From positions 124,001 through 188,000 of the forward strand of contig NZ_JAQSUW010000017.1 in assembly GCF_028649395.1 (NCBI RefSeq): a DNA stretch of 64,000 nt, read 5' to 3'. The number at the start of each line of letters is the position of its first letter. Position 1 is the stretch's first letter. Made by a program: the position numbers and the translations under genes. This stretch comes from Pseudomonas sp. Gutcm_11s (GTDB lineage: Bacteria > Pseudomonadota > Gammaproteobacteria > Pseudomonadales > Pseudomonadaceae). Below, piece by piece: positions 34,207 through 42,639 of the stretch. The notes under the pieces are model-generated. The model saw only the letters and a program-made list of their open reading frames with translations, was not told the origin of the DNA and did no database searches.

Positions 34207-34845
34207 ATGAGCCGTACCCAGAAGACCGTCATCGTTCTCGCCGCCTTCGTCGCCCTGGTGCTGGGCCTCACCGTCAACAAGGTGCTCAACAGCAAGGGCG
34301 ATGGCACTGACAAGGTGGCGCTGCTCGATGCCGGCATCGTCCTGCTGCCGCAGAGCCGCACCCTGCCGGGCCTGGCGCTGACCGATCAGGACGGCAAGCC
34401 GGTGCAGCTGGACCAACTCAAGGACAAGTGGAGCTTGCTGTTCTTCGGCTACACCTTCTGCCCGGACATCTGCCCGGCCACCCTGGCGCAGCTGCGCCAG
34501 CTGCAGGGCATGCTGCCGGCCGAGGCCAAGGACCGGCTGCGCGTGGTCCTGGTGACGGTCGACCCGCACCGTGACACGCCCGAACAGCTGAAGAAGTACC
34601 TGGGTTTCTTCGACCCCGGCTTCCAGGGCCTGACCGGCAGCCAGGAAGATATCCAGAAGCTGGCCAGCGCGGTGAGCATCCCCTACATCCCGGCCGACAC
34701 CAGCAAGGAAAACTACACCGTCGACCACAGCGGCAACCTGGTGATCATCGGCCCGGACGGTACCCAGCGCGGCTTCATCCGCGCGCCGGTGCACAACGAC
34801 AAGCTGGCCGAGCAGCTGCCGGGCCTGCTGCAGAACGGTAGCTGA
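34207..34845 (+). CDS. senC: SCO1/SenC copper chaperone
   Basis: The 212-residue protein has an N-terminal membrane anchor (about 9-28) and a thioredoxin-like domain. The copper-binding CPDIC pair and the downstream conserved His (YTVDHSGNL) are intact. It inserts or reduces copper at the CuA site of CoxB. It is near the end of the oxidase cluster, 59 nt after ctaB and 6 nt before a membrane protein gene. Confidence 0.93.
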   Translation: MSRTQKTVIVLAAFVALVLGLTVNKVLNSKGDGTDKVALLDAGIVLLPQSRTLPGLALTDQDGKPVQLDQLKDKWSLLFFGYTFCPDICPATLAQLRQLQGMLPAEAKDRLRVVLVTVDPHRDTPEQLKKYLGFFDPGFQGLTGSQEDIQKLASAVSIPYIPADTSKENYTVDHSGNLVIIGPDGTQRGFIRAPVHNDKLAEQLPGLLQNGS

Positions 34846-34851
34846 GGCGCC

Positions 34852-35529
34852 ATGCCCGATACGCGGTACTGCTCGCGCCTGGGCGCCATGGCCGCCCTGC
34901 TCGGCGCAGTGTTGCTGATGCTGGGCACCCTGCTGCATCCGATGCAGGCGCCGCCCTGGGACGCCGCCGCAGCCTTCGCCGAATACGCTGCCGACCACCA
35001 CTGGCTGAGCAGCCATCTGATCCAGTTACTGGGCGTGCTGCTCGGGGTGTTCGCCCTGTTGGCCCTGGCCTGGCGCCTGCGCGATGGCAAGGCCGGGGTC
35101 TGGGCGCTGTTCGGCGCCGCCTGCGCCGTGGCCAGCCTGGCCCTGGCCTTCGTCCTGCAGGCGGTGGATGGCGTGGCGCTGAAGCTGATGGTCGATCAGT
35201 GGACGCGGGCCGAGGAGCCGCTCAGGAGCCAGCTGTTCGCCGCCACCTTTGGCGTGCGGCAGATCGAGGCGGGCCTGGCTGCGCTGTTCGGCCTGAGCTT
35301 CGCCACCAGCCTGCTGCTCTATGCGCCGGCGTTGTGGCTGAGCCGTCCGGCGCCGCGCGGCCTGGCGCTCGGTGTGCTGCTGGCCGGAGGCGCCAACCTG
35401 CTGGCCGCCCTGCTGCAGGGCCTTGATGGCTTCTCCGAGCGAGCGATGAGCTGGAGCATGCCCGCCTCGCTACTAGCCCTGCTCTGGTTCCTCTGGCTGG
35501 CGCTATGGCTGTGGCGCCATCCGCAATGA
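34852..35529 (+). CDS. Hypothetical inner-membrane protein at the end of the oxidase cluster
   Basis: The 225-residue protein has about six membrane helices and no polar motif I recognise. It begins 6 nt after senC, so it is probably co-transcribed, and ends at a strong bidirectional terminator. DUF4386-type proteins have a similar topology but I cannot assign it. A role in oxidase assembly is possible only by position. Confidence 0.65.
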   Translation: MPDTRYCSRLGAMAALLGAVLLMLGTLLHPMQAPPWDAAAAFAEYAADHHWLSSHLIQLLGVLLGVFALLALAWRLRDGKAGVWALFGAACAVASLALAFVLQAVDGVALKLMVDQWTRAEEPLRSQLFAATFGVRQIEAGLAALFGLSFATSLLLYAPALWLSRPAPRGLALGVLLAGGANLLAALLQGLDGFSERAMSWSMPASLLALLWFLWLALWLWRHPQ

Positions 35530-35530
35530 A

Positions 35531-35557
35531 AAAAGCCCGCTCGATGAGCGGGCTTTT
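35531..35557. terminator. Bidirectional terminator between the oxidase cluster and metQ
   Basis: AAAAGCCCGCTC (35531-35542) pairs perfectly with GAGCGGGCTTTT (35546-35557) around GAT. A-tract and T-tract flanks let it act on both strands, for the + strand oxidase cluster and the minus-strand met operon. Confidence 0.92.
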
Positions 35558-35576
35558 CGTGGGCGGCTGACGGCGA

Positions 35577-36356
35577 TCAGAACGCCGGGACCACGGCACC
35601 CTTGTACTTGTCGGCGATGAATTGCTTCACCTCGGCGCTGTGCAGGGCCTTGGCCAGTTTCTGCAGATCGGCGTTGTCTTTCTTCTCGCTGGTGGTCACC
35701 AGGATGTTGACGTACGGCGAGTCGGAGCCTTCGATCACCAGGGCGTCCTTGGTCGGGTTCAGGCCGGCTTCCAGGGCGTAGTTGGTGTTGATCAGGGCCA
35801 GGTCGACCTGGGCCAGAACGCGCGGCAGGGTGGCCGCTTCCAGTTCACGCACCTTGATGCCCTTCGGGTTCTCGGCGATGTCCTTGACGGTGGCGGTGAT
35901 GCCGGCGTCGGCCTTCAGTTTGATCACACCGGCCTTCTGCAGCAGCAGCAGGGCACGGCCGCCGTTGGTGGCGTCGTTGGGGATCACGACCTGGGCGCCT
36001 TCGCTCAGCTCGTCGAGCTTCTTGATCTTGCTGGAGTAGGCGCCGAAGGGCTCGACGTGCACGCCGGCGATGCTCACCAGCTGGGTGCCACGCGAGGCGT
36101 TGAACTCGTCCAGGTACGGCTGGTGCTGGAAGAAGTTGGCGTCCAGGCGGCCTTCAGCGACCTGCACGTTCGGCTGCACGTAGTCGGTGAAGACCTTGAT
36201 CTTCAGGTCGACGCCTTCCTTGGCCAGGGCCGGTTTGACGAATTCGAGGAGCTCCGCGTGCGGCACGGCGGTGGCCGCGACGCTGATCTCGCCAGCGTGG
36301 GCGGCGGCGGAGGTGAGGGCCGCAGCGGCGGCCAGGGCAGTCAGCAGTTTCTTCAT
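35577..36356 (-). CDS. metQ: D-methionine ABC transporter substrate-binding protein
   Basis: The 259-residue protein has a plain Sec signal peptide (ALTSAAAHA|GE) rather than a lipobox and an NLPA-family binding domain (VPHAELLEFVKP, FFQHQPYL, IPNDATNGGRALLLL). It delivers methionine to MetI-MetN encoded upstream on the same strand. The missing lipid anchor differs from E. coli MetQ. It is the last gene of the metN-metI-metQ operon, with a 77-nt gap before it and a shared terminator after it. Confidence 0.93.
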   Translation of the reverse strand: MKKLLTALAAAAALTSAAAHAGEISVAATAVPHAELLEFVKPALAKEGVDLKIKVFTDYVQPNVQVAEGRLDANFFQHQPYLDEFNASRGTQLVSIAGVHVEPFGAYSSKIKKLDELSEGAQVVIPNDATNGGRALLLLQKAGVIKLKADAGITATVKDIAENPKGIKVRELEAATLPRVLAQVDLALINTNYALEAGLNPTKDALVIEGSDSPYVNILVTTSEKKDNADLQKLAKALHSAEVKQFIADKYKGAVVPAF

Positions 36357-36433
36357 GTTCAGCTCCTTGTGGGATATGGCGCGGGGTCCGACGGGTGGCC
36401 GGTCGCCCGCTGTTCTAGGTGTTGCGAGTTCTT

Positions 36434-37102
36434 TTATTTGCGCGAGAAGTGGATGACCAGCTTGTCGCCAACCATCTGCAGGACCTGCACCAGGATCAGT
36501 AGGAGGATGACGGTCACCGCCATCACGTCCGGCTGGTAGCGCTGGTAGCCGTAGCGCACGGCCAGGTCGCCGAGGCCGCCGCCGCCAATCAGGCCGCTCA
36601 TCGCGGTGTAGGAAACCAGGGTAATGGCGGTCACGGTGGTGGCCGCGATCAGCCCCGGCAGCGCTTCCGGCAGCAGGGCGCGGAAGATGATCTGCAGGGT
36701 GCTGGCACCCATCGCTTGGGTCGCCTCGATGATGCCGCGGTCGACCTCGCGCAGGGCGGTCTCCACCAGGCGGGCGAAGAACGGCGTGGCACCCACCACC
36801 AGCGGCGGGATCGCACCGGCGACGCCCAGCGAGGTGCCGGTGATCAGCACGGTCAGCGGGATCATCAGGATCAGCAGGATCACGAACGGCACCGAGCGCA
36901 GCACGTTCACCACCAGCGACAGCACGCCGTACAGCGCGCGCTGCTCGAACATCTGCCTCGGGCCGGTGAGGAACAGCAACACGCCGAGGGGCAGGCCGAG
37001 CAGCACGGTGAACAGGGTGGCGCCACCGAGCATGTTGAGGGTGTCGAGGCTGGCGTAGCCGATTTCCTGCCAGTCGACGTTGGGCAGCAGTTGCTCGAGC
37101 AT
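36434..37102 (-). CDS. metI: D-methionine ABC transporter permease
   Basis: The 222-residue permease has five to six helices and the cytoplasmic EAA loop (EATQAMGASTLQIIFRALLPEALPGL) that docks to the ATPase. Its ATG shares one base with the metN stop (TGATG), showing tight translational coupling. It forms the channel of the methionine importer. Confidence 0.94.
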   Translation of the reverse strand: MLEQLLPNVDWQEIGYASLDTLNMLGGATLFTVLLGLPLGVLLFLTGPRQMFEQRALYGVLSLVVNVLRSVPFVILLILMIPLTVLITGTSLGVAGAIPPLVVGATPFFARLVETALREVDRGIIEATQAMGASTLQIIFRALLPEALPGLIAATTVTAITLVSYTAMSGLIGGGGLGDLAVRYGYQRYQPDVMAVTVILLLILVQVLQMVGDKLVIHFSRK

Positions 37103-38109
37103 CAGCGCAGTACCTCCAGGTGGACTTCGGCGGCCTGGAAGCGCGCCAGCGCGGCGTCGATGTCGCCGCCGGTCAGGGCCAGGGTCAGCTGGCCGTAGGG
37201 CGTGTCCTTGATGCGGTCGATGCGCCCGGCCAGGATGCTGTAGTCGACCCCGGTCTCGCGGGCCACGGTGCCCAGCAGCGGCGCATAGGTGGCTTCGCCC
37301 TGGAAGGTCAGGCGCAGGATGCGACCCTCGACGTGGGCGAAGTCGTCACGCTGTTCGCTCTCGTCGACCTGCTCGTCCTCCAGCACGAAGCGGCGCGTGG
37401 TCTCGTGTTGCGGGTGGAGGAACACCTGGGCCACCGGTCCCTGTTCGACGATGCGACCGTCGTCCATCACCGCCACCTGGTCGCAGACCCGGCGGATCAC
37501 GTCCATCTCATGGGTGATCAGCACGATGGTCAGGCCCAGTTCGCGATTGATCTCGGCCAGCAGCTGCAGGACCTGGCCGGTGGTCTGCGGGTCGAGGGCG
37601 CTGGTGGCCTCGTCGCACAGCAGGATCTTCGGGCGGGTGGCGAGGGCGCGGGCGATGCCGACGCGCTGCTTCTGGCCGCCGGAGAGCTGCGCCGGGTACT
37701 TGTTGGCGTGATCGGTGAGGCCGACGCGGGCCAGCAGTTCGGCGACGCGCTGGTTGATCTCGGCGCGGCTCGACTCGCCGGCCAGCTCCAGTGGCATGGC
37801 CACGTTGGCCGCCACGGTCTTCGACGACAGCAGGTTGAAGTGCTGGAAGATCATCCCGACCTGGCGGCGGAAGCTGCGCAGGCCATCGGCACCGAGGGCG
37901 GTGACGTCCTGGCCGTCGATGACGATGCGGCCGGCGGAGGGTTCCTCCAGGCGATTGATCAGGCGCAGCAGGGTGCTCTTGCCGGCGCCGGAATGGCCGA
38001 TCAGGCCGAACACCTGGCCCTGCTCGATGCGCAGGTCGGTGGACTGCAGGGCGGGAACATCCCGCCCGGAGACCCGATAGGTCTTCTGGACGTGGTGGAA
38101 CTCGATCAC
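37102..38109 (-). CDS. metN: D-methionine ABC transporter ATP-binding protein
   Basis: The 335-residue ATPase has Walker A GHSGAGKS, signature LSGGQKQR, Walker B ILLCDEAT and switch ITHE. A C-terminal NIL regulatory domain (about 255-335) binds methionine and gives transinhibition. GTG 38109 is preferred, starting at VIEFHHVQKTY; the frame extension to 38151 is not supported. It is the first gene of the met operon. The 207 nt upstream contain no gene; see the inverted repeat at 38210-38281. Confidence 0.94.
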   Translation of the reverse strand: MIEFHHVQKTYRVSGRDVPALQSTDLRIEQGQVFGLIGHSGAGKSTLLRLINRLEEPSAGRIVIDGQDVTALGADGLRSFRRQVGMIFQHFNLLSSKTVAANVAMPLELAGESSRAEINQRVAELLARVGLTDHANKYPAQLSGGQKQRVGIARALATRPKILLCDEATSALDPQTTGQVLQLLAEINRELGLTIVLITHEMDVIRRVCDQVAVMDDGRIVEQGPVAQVFLHPQHETTRRFVLEDEQVDESEQRDDFAHVEGRILRLTFQGEATYAPLLGTVARETGVDYSILAGRIDRIKDTPYGQLTLALTGGDIDAALARFQAAEVHLEVLR

Positions 38110-38263
38110 TGAGCGAACCTTGTGGGTACGTTGGGGGCTGTCAGCCGGCAAGAGGATGGACCGGCGATGTCAGCAAGCGTAGGCGGTTGGCCGAAAGCCG
38201 CGCATTCTAGCCGTTTTGTTTATGCGCTCTTAGTCTTTCTTGGCTTCGGCAGCTTTCAGAAAA

Positions 38264-38298
38264 GCATAAAAACAAAACGGCCGCCCTCGGGCGGCCGT
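38264..38298 (-). terminator. Terminator of the znu-side operon
   Basis: ACGGCCGCCC (38277-38286) pairs with GGGCGGCCGT (38289-38298). Read on the minus strand, the stem is followed by TTTTGTTTTT (38264-38276). It lies 19 nt after the stop of the 38317-39183 gene. Confidence 0.85.
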
Positions 38299-38316
38299 GC
38301 ATGACCTCGCGCAGGC

Positions 38317-39183
38317 TCAGCCGTTGCTTTGCGGGCTGAGCACCAGGCGTGGCTCCTGGTCCGGCTTGAGCAGCGGCGACAGCTGCGGGGCGAAGCCCGG
38401 GTCGAGCTTCTTGATCCGTGCCGAGAGCAGGGCGGCGACGAAGGGGTAGTCCTTGGCCTCGCGCACTTCCAGGCGCACCGCGCAGTCGAAGGCCACGACA
38501 TCCGCAGCGACCTTGTCCAGCAGGTCGCGCAGAGCGTTGCGGTCGTTGGCGTCGAGCATCGGCAGCGGTACGCTGCTACTGGCGGCGCTCGGGTCGATCA
38601 GCTGGGCACGCGGCTTGGCCGGGGCGGCCTGGGCCACGGGTGCCGGCTTCGGCTGTTCGGCTTGCACTTGTGCCTGGGCCTGGCGCGCGCGCGCTTCGCG
38701 CTCGGCGGCGGCCTTCTGCTCGGCCAGTTGACGCTGGCGCGCGGTTTCCGCGTCCTGGCGTGCCTTGGCCGCTTCGGCTTCGCGCTGGACGACTGCCTCG
38801 GTGTTGGCGCGGGCGGCATTCAGGCTGGCCAGGTACTGCTGCTTCAGCTCCGGCGAGGCCGCGACCAGGGTCGCCTGACCCTTGCCCAGGGTCGCCTCGG
38901 CCGCGCTGGCATCACCGGCCTGCAGCTGCTGCTTGCCACGCTGCAGGTAGGCCTTGGCCAGTTCGCGCTGGTACTGGCCGACGCGGGTGTCGGTGCCGGC
39001 GGTGTGCTGGCTGACGTTCTGCAACGCGCGCTCGGCGGCATCCAGCTCGCCGCGGCCGATCTGCGCGGAGATCTGGTTGAACTCATTGACCAGGGCATCC
39101 ACGGTCCAGAATTCGGCATGGGCCTGGCCCATCAGCAGGCACAGGACAACAGCGGCAGAGATGCGATGCGTTTTGGTGTTCAT
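38317..39183 (-). CDS. Exported coiled-coil protein of unknown function, downstream of znuB
   Basis: The 288-residue protein has a signal peptide (AAVVLCLLMGQAHA|EF) and an N-terminal helical repeat region that resembles TPR-like packing. A long charged Gln/Ala/Glu coiled coil (about 120-195) and a C-terminal globular domain (about 210-288, with a lone Cys in FDCAVRLEV) follow. No family function is known to me. It starts 53 nt after znuB on the same strand and ends at a terminator, so it is probably the fourth gene of zur-znuC-znuB-this. Its job may relate to the envelope under zinc limitation. Confidence 0.75.
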   Translation of the reverse strand: MNTKTHRISAAVVLCLLMGQAHAEFWTVDALVNEFNQISAQIGRGELDAAERALQNVSQHTAGTDTRVGQYQRELAKAYLQRGKQQLQAGDASAAEATLGKGQATLVAASPELKQQYLASLNAARANTEAVVQREAEAAKARQDAETARQRQLAEQKAAAEREARARQAQAQVQAEQPKPAPVAQAAPAKPRAQLIDPSAASSSVPLPMLDANDRNALRDLLDKVAADVVAFDCAVRLEVREAKDYPFVAALLSARIKKLDPGFAPQLSPLLKPDQEPRLVLSPQSNG

Positions 39184-39236
39184 GGTGTGACCGTATGGTT
39201 TTATGGCGTTCCGCTTTGCGCGAAAAACGGCCAATC

Positions 39237-40025
39237 CTAACGGGCGCGGCGCGGCAGGGCAAAGCCTAGAAGGAACAATGCTGCGGCACTGACCACGATC
39301 GACGGTCCGGCGGGGGTGTCCTGGTACCAGGACAACGCCAGCCCGCCGCATACAGCGAGCATGCCCAGCAGGCTGGCGCCGATGGCCATCTGCTCCGGAG
39401 TGCGCGCATGGCGCTGGGCGGCGGCGGCCGGAATGATCAGCAGCGAGGTGATCAGCAGCACGCCTACGATCTTCATCGCCACGGCGATCACCACGGCGAT
39501 CAGCAGCATCAGCGCCAGGCGCAGGCCGGCTACCGGCAGGCCCTCGACCCGCGCCAGCTCCTCATGCACGGTGATCGCCAGCAGGCGCCGCCACAGCGGC
39601 AGCAGCAAGGCCAGGACCAGGGCGCTGCCGCCGAGAATCCAGGCCAGGTCGTTGCCGCTCACCGCCAGCAGGTCGCCGAACAGGTAGCCCATCAGGTCGA
39701 TGCGCACCTCGTCCATAAAGCTCAGTACCACCAGGCCCAGTGACAGGGTGGTTGGCGCCAGGATGCCCAGCAGGGTGTCCGAGGCCAACGGCTGGCGCTG
39801 TTGCAGGGTCACCAGCAGCACGGCCAGCAACAGGCAGCCGGCGGTGACCGCCAGGGTCGGGCTGAGGTCGAGCAGGAAGCCCAGGGCCACGCCGAGCAGG
39901 GCGGCGTGCGACAGGGTGTCGCCGAAGTAGGCCATGCGCCGCCAGACCACGAAGGAGCCGAGCGGGCCGGCGACCAGGGCCAGGGCCAGGCCGGCGAGCA
40001 GTGCGTTGAGCAGGAAATCGGGCAT
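39237..40025 (-). CDS. znuB: Zinc ABC transporter permease
   Basis: The 262-residue inner-membrane permease of the ABC-3 family has about eight helices and the conserved MAYFGDTLSHAALLGVALG segment. It carries zinc across the inner membrane. The ATG at 40025 shares one base with the znuC stop (TGATG). Confidence 0.94.
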   Translation of the reverse strand: MPDFLLNALLAGLALALVAGPLGSFVVWRRMAYFGDTLSHAALLGVALGFLLDLSPTLAVTAGCLLLAVLLVTLQQRQPLASDTLLGILAPTTLSLGLVVLSFMDEVRIDLMGYLFGDLLAVSGNDLAWILGGSALVLALLLPLWRRLLAITVHEELARVEGLPVAGLRLALMLLIAVVIAVAMKIVGVLLITSLLIIPAAAAQRHARTPEQMAIGASLLGMLAVCGGLALSWYQDTPAGPSIVVSAAALFLLGFALPRRAR

Positions 40026-40816
40026 CAGTGTTTGCAGCCTGGGCCGTGGACGTGGACCTGGCCGTGGATGCGTAGGCCGGGCTCGGCGACCACCTCGCCG
40101 TGCAGGTCGTGGCTGTGGTCGTGGTGGTGGTGATAGATGGCCAGGCTCTTGGCGTCCTGGCCGAACAGCTCGACGAAGGCCGGGTCGTTGCTGACCTGCT
40201 CCGGGTGCCCCGAGCAGCACACGTGGCGATTCAGGCAGATCACCTGGTCGGTGGCGCTCATCACCAAGTGCAGGTCGTGGGACACCATCAGTACGCCGCA
40301 GCCGTGGCGGTCGCGCAATTGGGTGATCAGGCGGTACAGCTCGGCCTGGCCGGCCACGTCGACGCCCTGCACCGGCTCGTCGAGCACCAGCAACTCCGGC
40401 TCGCGCAGCAGCGCGCGGGCCAGCAGCACGCGCTGCAGTTCGCCGCCGGAGATGCTCTGTAGCGGGCTGTCGATCACCTGGCTTGCACCCACCTCGTCCA
40501 GCGCGCCTTGCGCCGCGACGCGGTCGACTCCCGGCACCAGGCGCAGGAAGCGCAATACCGAGAGTGGCAGGGTCGGGTCGATATGCAGCTTCTGCGGCAT
40601 GTAGCCGATGCGCAGGCGTGGCTTGCGCCGCACGGTGCCGCTGTCCGGCTTGAGCAGGCCGAGCACGGTGCGCACCAGAGTGGTCTTGCCGGCGCCGTTG
40701 GGGCCGATCAGGGTGACGATCTCGCCGGGACGCAGCGCCAGCTGCACCTGCTGCAGCACCGGTTGGCCGGAGAAGGCCACGCCGACGTCATCCAGCTGGA
40801 TCAGTGTTTCGCTCAT
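40025..40816 (-). CDS. znuC: Zinc ABC transporter ATP-binding protein
   Basis: The 263-residue ATPase has Walker A GPNGAGKT, signature ISGGELQR, Walker B LLVLDEP and HDLH. The C-terminal tail is His-rich (HHHHDHSHD and HGQVHVHGPGCKH), a likely zinc-sensing or buffering extension common in pseudomonad ZnuC. ATG 40816 lies in the last codons of zur (4-nt overlap). Confidence 0.94.
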   Translation of the reverse strand: MSETLIQLDDVGVAFSGQPVLQQVQLALRPGEIVTLIGPNGAGKTTLVRTVLGLLKPDSGTVRRKPRLRIGYMPQKLHIDPTLPLSVLRFLRLVPGVDRVAAQGALDEVGASQVIDSPLQSISGGELQRVLLARALLREPELLVLDEPVQGVDVAGQAELYRLITQLRDRHGCGVLMVSHDLHLVMSATDQVICLNRHVCCSGHPEQVSNDPAFVELFGQDAKSLAIYHHHHDHSHDLHGEVVAEPGLRIHGQVHVHGPGCKH

Positions 40817-41313
40817 GCGGCCTTCCGGCAGCCGGCGCACAGGCCGACCACTTCGACGGTCTGGCTCTCGACGGCGAAGCCCACCTCGCCGGCACCGGCG
40901 ACGATGGCCTGGCTGATGGCCGGCTGCTCCAGCTCGATGGCGGTATGGCAGGTCTTGCAGATGAGGAACTGGCCCTGGTGCAGCTCGCCCGGATGCACGC
41001 AGCCGATGAAGGCGTTGAGCGAAGCGATGCGGTGCACCAGGCCGTTCTCCAGGAGGAAGTCCAGCGCCCGATAGACGGTGGGCGGAGCCGCGCGGCGGCC
41101 GTCTTCCTCGCTCAGCACGGCGAGGATGTCGTAGGCGCCCAGCGGCTTGTGGCTGGCCCAGACCAGTTCCAGCACGCGCTTGCGCAACGCGGTCAGGCGC
41201 GTGCCCTGGCTGGCGCAGATCTGCTCGGCCTCGGCCAGGGCGTCGGCGACGCAGCGCGAATGGTCGTGTGGCAGGCAGGCCAGCGGGGTGTTGCCGATGA
41301 CGGGCTTGAACAT
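40813..41313 (-). CDS. zur: Zinc uptake regulator Zur (Fur family)
   Basis: The 166-residue Fur-family repressor has a winged-helix domain (LTALRKRVLELV through PPTVYRALDFLLENGLVHRI) and structural zinc cysteines in CKTC and CAGC. A His/Cys-rich sensing site lies around HPGELHQGQ. It represses zinc uptake when zinc is plentiful. It is divergent from znuA with 48 nt between starts, and the Zur box at 41338 sits in that gap, so it should autoregulate its own operon as well as znuA. Confidence 0.94.
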   Translation of the reverse strand: MFKPVIGNTPLACLPHDHSRCVADALAEAEQICASQGTRLTALRKRVLELVWASHKPLGAYDILAVLSEEDGRRAAPPTVYRALDFLLENGLVHRIASLNAFIGCVHPGELHQGQFLICKTCHTAIELEQPAISQAIVAGAGEVGFAVESQTVEVVGLCAGCRKAA

Positions 41314-41337
41314 GGCGAGACGTCCGGATGAAGAGAC

Positions 41338-41350
41338 GTTATTCTATAAC
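41338..41350. promoter_or_regulatory. Zur box between zur and znuA
   Basis: GTTAT (41338-41342), TCT, ATAAC (41346-41350) is a perfect 5-3-5 palindrome matching the gammaproteobacterial Zur core GTTATANTATAAC except at the centre. It is 11 nt from the znuA start and 24 nt from the zur start, so one site can repress both promoters. Confidence 0.82.
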
Positions 41351-41361
41351 TCTTTTGCCCT

Positions 41362-42291
41362 GTGAGTCTTGCCGTCGTGTTCCGTTTCGCTGCTTTTGTC
41401 GCCCTTTTCCTCTCCAGCCTGGCCGTGCAGGCCGCCGATGTGCGGGTGCTGACCAGCATCAAGCCGCTGCAGCTGATCGCCGCCGCCGTGCAGGACGGCC
41501 TCGGCCAGCCCGAGGTGCTGCTGCCGCCCGGTGCCTCGCCACACCATTTCGCCCTGCGTCCCTCGGACGTGCGTCGGGTGCAGAGCGCCGACCTGCTGTA
41601 CTGGATCGGCCCGGACATGGAGACCTTCCTGCCGCGTGTACTGAGCGGCCGCGACAAGCCGAACACTGCCGTGCAGGGATTGCCGGGCCTGACCCTGCGC
41701 CACTTCGGCGAGGGCGCCGCCGACGAACATGAGCACGCCCACGAACACGGTGCCGACGAGCACGACCATGACCATCGCCCCGGCAGCCTGGATGCCCACC
41801 TCTGGCTGCTACCGGCCAATGCCCGGGTCATCGCGGCGAAGATGGCCGCCGACCTGAGCGCCGCCGACCCGAGCAATGCCGCGCGCTACCAGGCCAACCT
41901 GACGGCCTTCGAGCAGCGCCTGAGTGGCCTCGATGGTGAGCTGAAAGCGCGCCTAGCGCCGCTGGCGAGCAAGCCATTCTTCGTCTTCCACCAGGCCTTC
42001 GACTATTTCGAATCCGCCTACGGCCTGCAGCATGCCGGTGTCTTCACTGCCGCCAGCGAGGTGCAGCCGGGTGCCCGTCAGGTCGCGGCCATGCGCGAGC
42101 GCCTCACGGCGGCCGGTCCGGCCTGCGTGTTCAGCGAGCCGCCGCTGCGTCCGCGCCTGGCCGAGACGCTGTCCAGCGGCCTGCCGGTCAAGCTGGCCGA
42201 GCTGGATGCGCTGGGAGCCAAGGCCACGAGCTACGAGCAGCTACTGACGAACCTGGGCAGCGGCCTGGCCGGCTGCCTGGAAAGCCTCTGA
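41362..42291 (+). CDS. znuA: Zinc ABC transporter substrate-binding protein
   Basis: The 309-residue periplasmic protein has a signal peptide (FLSSLAVQA|AD) and a cluster-A-I zinc-binding fold (ASPHHFALRPSDVR, VFHQAFDYF). A His/Asp-rich loop (DEHEHAHEHGADEHDHDH, about 118-138) captures zinc. GTG 41362 is the likely start, right behind the Zur box. It is divergent from the rest of the transporter genes. A small hypothetical gene follows 9 nt later. Confidence 0.93.
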   Translation: MSLAVVFRFAAFVALFLSSLAVQAADVRVLTSIKPLQLIAAAVQDGLGQPEVLLPPGASPHHFALRPSDVRRVQSADLLYWIGPDMETFLPRVLSGRDKPNTAVQGLPGLTLRHFGEGAADEHEHAHEHGADEHDHDHRPGSLDAHLWLLPANARVIAAKMAADLSAADPSNAARYQANLTAFEQRLSGLDGELKARLAPLASKPFFVFHQAFDYFESAYGLQHAGVFTAASEVQPGARQVAAMRERLTAAGPACVFSEPPLRPRLAETLSSGLPVKLAELDALGAKATSYEQLLTNLGSGLAGCLESL

Positions 42292-42300
42292 GGACTGAGC

Positions 42301-42639
42301 ATGCGCAAGGGATGGCGCTGGCCGGCGACGACGCTGGTGATGATGGCCGTCGGTACCCTGCTGGGTTACCAGGCAGCGCGCTGGCAGGCCGGGTTGCAGG
42401 GCATCCTGTGCCCCGGTGATTTCCGCGAATACCGCACCGAGGTGGCCCTGCACGATGGCGCCGGTCTGCAATTGCCCGCCGGCACCCGCCTGCGCCTGCG
42501 TTTCTGCGAGTACAACGCCCAGGCGCAGCTGGAGCTGCTGATCGACAAGAGCGAGTTCGAGCGGCTGCAGCCGGTGGAGAGCGCTCGTAATGAGCGCTGG
42601 CTCTACAACCTGCAGCCCGTCTCAGAGGGCGAAAGGTAG
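42301..42639 (+). CDS. Small membrane-anchored hypothetical protein after znuA
   Basis: The 112-residue protein has one N-terminal hydrophobic helix (about 7-25, TTLVMMAVGTLLGYQAA) and a soluble domain with two cysteines (ILCPGDF, RFCEYN). No family is recognised. It begins 9 nt after znuA, so it is probably expressed with it under Zur. Its end overlaps the convergent thrB gene by 18 nt. Confidence 0.65.
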   Translation: MRKGWRWPATTLVMMAVGTLLGYQAARWQAGLQGILCPGDFREYRTEVALHDGAGLQLPAGTRLRLRFCEYNAQAQLELLIDKSEFERLQPVESARNERWLYNLQPVSEGER

